The notes beneath the pieces were generated by a model. The model was not told the DNA's origin. It made no database searches and saw only the letters and a program-made list of their open reading frames with translations. 64,000 bases of DNA from Laspinema palackyanum D2a (GTDB taxonomy: Bacteria > Cyanobacteriota > Cyanobacteriia > Cyanobacteriales > Laspinemataceae), in contig JAMXFF010000011.1 in NCBI GenBank assembly GCA_025370845.1, positions 93,373 through 157,372 of the forward strand, given 5' to 3'. The position numbers and the translations under genes are program-made. This document shows positions 61,680 to 64,000 of this stretch, in pieces. The stretch's first letter is position 1. Each line of letters starts with the position of its first letter.

Positions 61680-64000
61680 ATGAAATTAATTCCCCCTGTT
61701 TTAGTCAGTCTCATTGCGGTATTCACGGACCTTAATTTATCTCTCGCGCAAGAAATTTCCCCCGCTACGGATGGAACGGGTACTCAAGTTCACTGGAATG
61801 GAAATCAATATGATATTCAAGGGGGGACTCTCTCTAAAGATGGTATCAATCTGTTTCATAGCTTTGAGCAGTTTGGTTTAAATCCTGGAGAAATTGCCAA
61901 TTTTCACTCCACTCCCCATCTTCAAAATATTCTGGGAAGAGTTACGGGAGGAAGCGCTTCAATCATCAATGGATTAATCCAAATCTCAGGAGGAGATGCT
62001 CATCTATTTTTGATGAACCCCGCTGGGATAATTTTTGGACAGAATGCTCAATTAAATGTATCCGGAGATTTTTTTGCAACGACAGCAACGGGAATTGGAT
62101 TTGATAGTAATGCCTGGTTTACTGCAACGGGTTCTCAAAATTGGCAGGAGTTAGTTGGAACCCCAGTGCAGTTTGCTTTTGACTCCTGGAAACCGGGAAG
62201 CATTGCCAATTTTGGCCGGATGGAATTGCAACCGGGTCACGCACTGGTGTTAATGGGAGGAACTGTGCTCAATGCCGGTACTCTGTCTAGTCCTGGAGGA
62301 AATATTACCCTTGCTGCCATCCCCGGACAACATCGAGTTCGCATCTCTCAAAACGGACATTTGTTAAGTTTAGATCTGGAGAGGGGAACAGAGGGAGTTC
62401 TATCGGGATTGGCATCACTGCCGGAACCCCTCTCACTTCCAGAATTGCTGACAGGCGGAAACATAGATAATGCGACTGGGGTAAAAGTCAATGCTGATGG
62501 AACGATCTCTCTCACAGGGTCAGGAATTAGTCTGGATGCCGAAATCGGGGATGCGATCGCTTCGGGAACCCTCGATGTCAGCGATCGCACTCCTAATCAG
62601 TCGGCATTGCCAAGCATCACCCTTGTCGGCGATCGCGTTGCTGTCATCGATGCGGCGATCGATGCCTCCGGAATGGATGGCGGTGGCACAATCCGGATTG
62701 GCGGGGACTTTCAAGGCAATGGTACAATTCCCACCGCTACCCGCACATTTGTTAGTGCAAACACAATCATTCATGCCGATGGACTCTCTATTTCCGATCC
62801 AGCAGGAATCACAAATTCCCCCTCGGCAGCAGATGGAGGACGAGTGATTATCTGGTCCGATCAAACCACCCGCTTCTATGGACAAGTCACTGCCAGAGGG
62901 GGTTCTCATCCTTCTATCCTTCCCCAAAATGGCGGGTTTGTAGAAATATCAGGACGGGAATTTTTAGACTTTCAAGGGACAGTCAATACCCTCGCACCTT
63001 ATGGTACACCGGGAATTCTCTTACTTGATCCGACGAATATAGAAGTAGTCAGCAGTACAGAAACTACAGCTAATTTGTCTGAGGTTGATGCCTTTGCAGA
63101 CCCGGATTTAGGCGAACCCACGGCGATCGCTGTAGACTTGATTAATAATGCGACAACTAATGTCATCCTGCAAGCAACGGAGGATATTACCCTAAGTACC
63201 CCAGTCGCCATTCAAACCCCGGGAGTCGGATTGACTGCGGAAGCGGGAAATTGGATTGCCGTCTATGGTAACATTCAAACCAATCAGGGAGATATTACCC
63301 TCACGGCAAATCGATCGGGAAATGGGGGACTGTTGATTGATAGCAATGCGATTCTCTCTTCCGGTGGTGGCAATATCACCTTAACGTCAAATCCTGGAAA
63401 TAATGGGATTCAAACGGGTGAGATTATCTCCACTGGCGGAGATGTCTCCCTCACCTCTTCTGGAGATATTGAAGTCGTTGCGATTGATGCCTCGGGAGGC
63501 AGTAACGGCAGGGGTGGCAGGATAGAAATCAATACGGGGGGATTTTTTCGCGCAACGGGAACTTTGCGCGATCGCCTGGATATTCCCACGAGTCTTTATA
63601 CTGCTGATGCCAATGGCAACGAGGCGATCGTCATTCGGCATGGCGGGGATAGCGATACTCCCTTTATTGTCGGCGATGCCAGAACTAATGGGACTGTAGG
63701 CGGCATTTTTACGGGAACTGAACAACTCAACGGCATTCTCTTATCCAGCGATCGCACTCAAGGCAATATTGCAATTCTCTCCAATTTCGCACCCCCGCCA
63801 CCCATCCCATTCACACCGATCCAACCCCCGCCACCAACAGGAGGAACTCAACAACCGCCACCACCAGGAGGAACTCAACCGCCACCACCAGGAGGAACTC
63901 AACCGCCACCACCAGGAGGAACTCAACCGCCACCACCAGGAGGAACTCAACCGCCACCACCAGGAGGAACTCAACCGCCACCACCAGGAGGAACTCAACC
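61680..64000 (+). CDS. Filamentous-haemagglutinin-type secreted protein, N-terminal part (runs off the window)
   Basis: An open frame from ATG 61680 to the window end (773 codons). Signal peptide about residues 1-23 (LVSLIAVFTDLNLSLAQ). The two-partner-secretion domain follows (about 27-150; LFHSFEQFGLNPGEIANFHS, GGSASIINGLI, LFLMNPAGIIFGQNA), which a TpsB/FhaC porin would recognise. A long beta-helix region (VYGNIQTNQGDITLTANRSG and similar) leads into at least six 8-residue PPPPGGTQ repeats from about residue 720. Filamentous cyanobacteria often carry such proteins near CHAT-domain genes; the downstream side is outside the window. Confidence 0.92.
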   Translation, partial: MKLIPPVLVSLIAVFTDLNLSLAQEISPATDGTGTQVHWNGNQYDIQGGTLSKDGINLFHSFEQFGLNPGEIANFHSTPHLQNILGRVTGGSASIINGLIQISGGDAHLFLMNPAGIIFGQNAQLNVSGDFFATTATGIGFDSNAWFTATGSQNWQELVGTPVQFAFDSWKPGSIANFGRMELQPGHALVLMGGTVLNAGTLSSPGGNITLAAIPGQHRVRISQNGHLLSLDLERGTEGVLSGLASLPEPLSLPELLTGGNIDNATGVKVNADGTISLTGSGISLDAEIGDAIASGTLDVSDRTPNQSALPSITLVGDRVAVIDAAIDASGMDGGGTIRIGGDFQGNGTIPTATRTFVSANTIIHADGLSISDPAGITNSPSAADGGRVIIWSDQTTRFYGQVTARGGSHPSILPQNGGFVEISGREFLDFQGTVNTLAPYGTPGILLLDPTNIEVVSSTETTANLSEVDAFADPDLGEPTAIAVDLINNATTNVILQATEDITLSTPVAIQTPGVGLTAEAGNWIAVYGNIQTNQGDITLTANRSGNGGLLIDSNAILSSGGGNITLTSNPGNNGIQTGEIISTGGDVSLTSSGDIEVVAIDASGGSNGRGGRIEINTGGFFRATGTLRDRLDIPTSLYTADANGNEAIVIRHGGDSDTPFIVGDARTNGTVGGIFTGTEQLNGILLSSDRTQGNIAILSNFAPPPPIPFTPIQPPPPTGGTQQPPPPGGTQPPPPGGTQPPPPGGTQPPPPGGTQPPPPGGTQPPPPGGTQ
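63836..64000 (+). repeat. 24-bp coding tandem repeat (PPPPGGTQ)
   Basis: CCACCACCAGGAGGAACTCA with AACCG is repeated with almost no change to the window end; the first unit (CCGCCACCAACAGGAGGAAC) is diverged. Near-identity shows recent expansion, and copy number beyond 64000 is unknown. Confidence 0.9.

Noticed and set aside
63741..63998. Minus-strand frame with repeated Trp/Ser (SSSWWWRL)
   Set aside because: It is the antisense of the PPPPGGTQ repeat of the FhaB-like gene.

Overview
The window comes from a cyanobacterium, most likely a filamentous Oscillatoriales-type species. The evidence is a complete beta-carboxysome operon (ccmK2-K1-L-M-N-O), cyanobacteria-specific NDH-1 CO2-uptake genes, chlD, dense HIP1 octamers (GCGATCGC), and several families of short palindromic repeats between genes. 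No rRNA, tRNA, CRISPR array, complete insertion sequence or phage block was seen. About 80% of the window is coding.

Layout. 1-883: N-terminal part of a TldE/PmbA protease-family gene (minus). 1.0-4.9 kb: two small ORFs and a NrtB/NrtA/NrtD-family ABC transporter in the unusual order permease, binding protein, ATPase. 5.3-7.9 kb: GNAT acetyltransferase and chlD. 8.1-11.4 kb: AI-2E-family permease and a CPA2 antiporter with Usp-like tail. 12.1-14.0 kb: Nif3-like protein and a DUF2887/Rpn-type nuclease-family gene whose 3' end is tandemly duplicated. 14.2-18.2 kb: membrane protein, secF, secD, pdhB (all minus). 18.5-19.9 kb: tldD, so both halves of a TldD/TldE pair lie in the window. 20.2-24.9 kb: a 1546-residue secreted DUF4347/beta-helix/Calx-beta/RTX protein. 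25.1-26.2 kb: a 51-residue small ORF and a tandem array of ~122-bp units that each carry a hairpin. 26.2-35.6 kb: SAM hydrolase-family gene, DUF2301 membrane protein, GT4 glycosyltransferase, dprA, hemerythrin-like protein, SDR oxidoreductase and hypotheticals.

35.7-46.4 kb is a carbon-concentrating-mechanism island. The carboxysome operon runs leftward and the ndhF4-ndhD4-cupB-type operon runs rightward from one shared ~780-bp region. One side builds the Rubisco compartment, the other converts CO2 to bicarbonate at the thylakoid to feed it. CcmM keeps every zinc and disulfide residue of the active gamma-carbonic anhydrase form.

46.4-64 kb: ilvB with a C-terminal zinc-ribbon-like tail, two convergent paralogous sensor kinases, an SDR oxidoreductase, a PlsY-like membrane domain fused to a rifampin-phosphotransferase-like dikinase (the most unusual protein in the window), a CAP-domain protein, a hypothetical, a zinc alcohol dehydrogenase, and the start of a filamentous-haemagglutinin-type secreted protein that leaves the window inside a 24-bp coding repeat.

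All protein identities come from reading translations and recalled family motifs; no database search was run.
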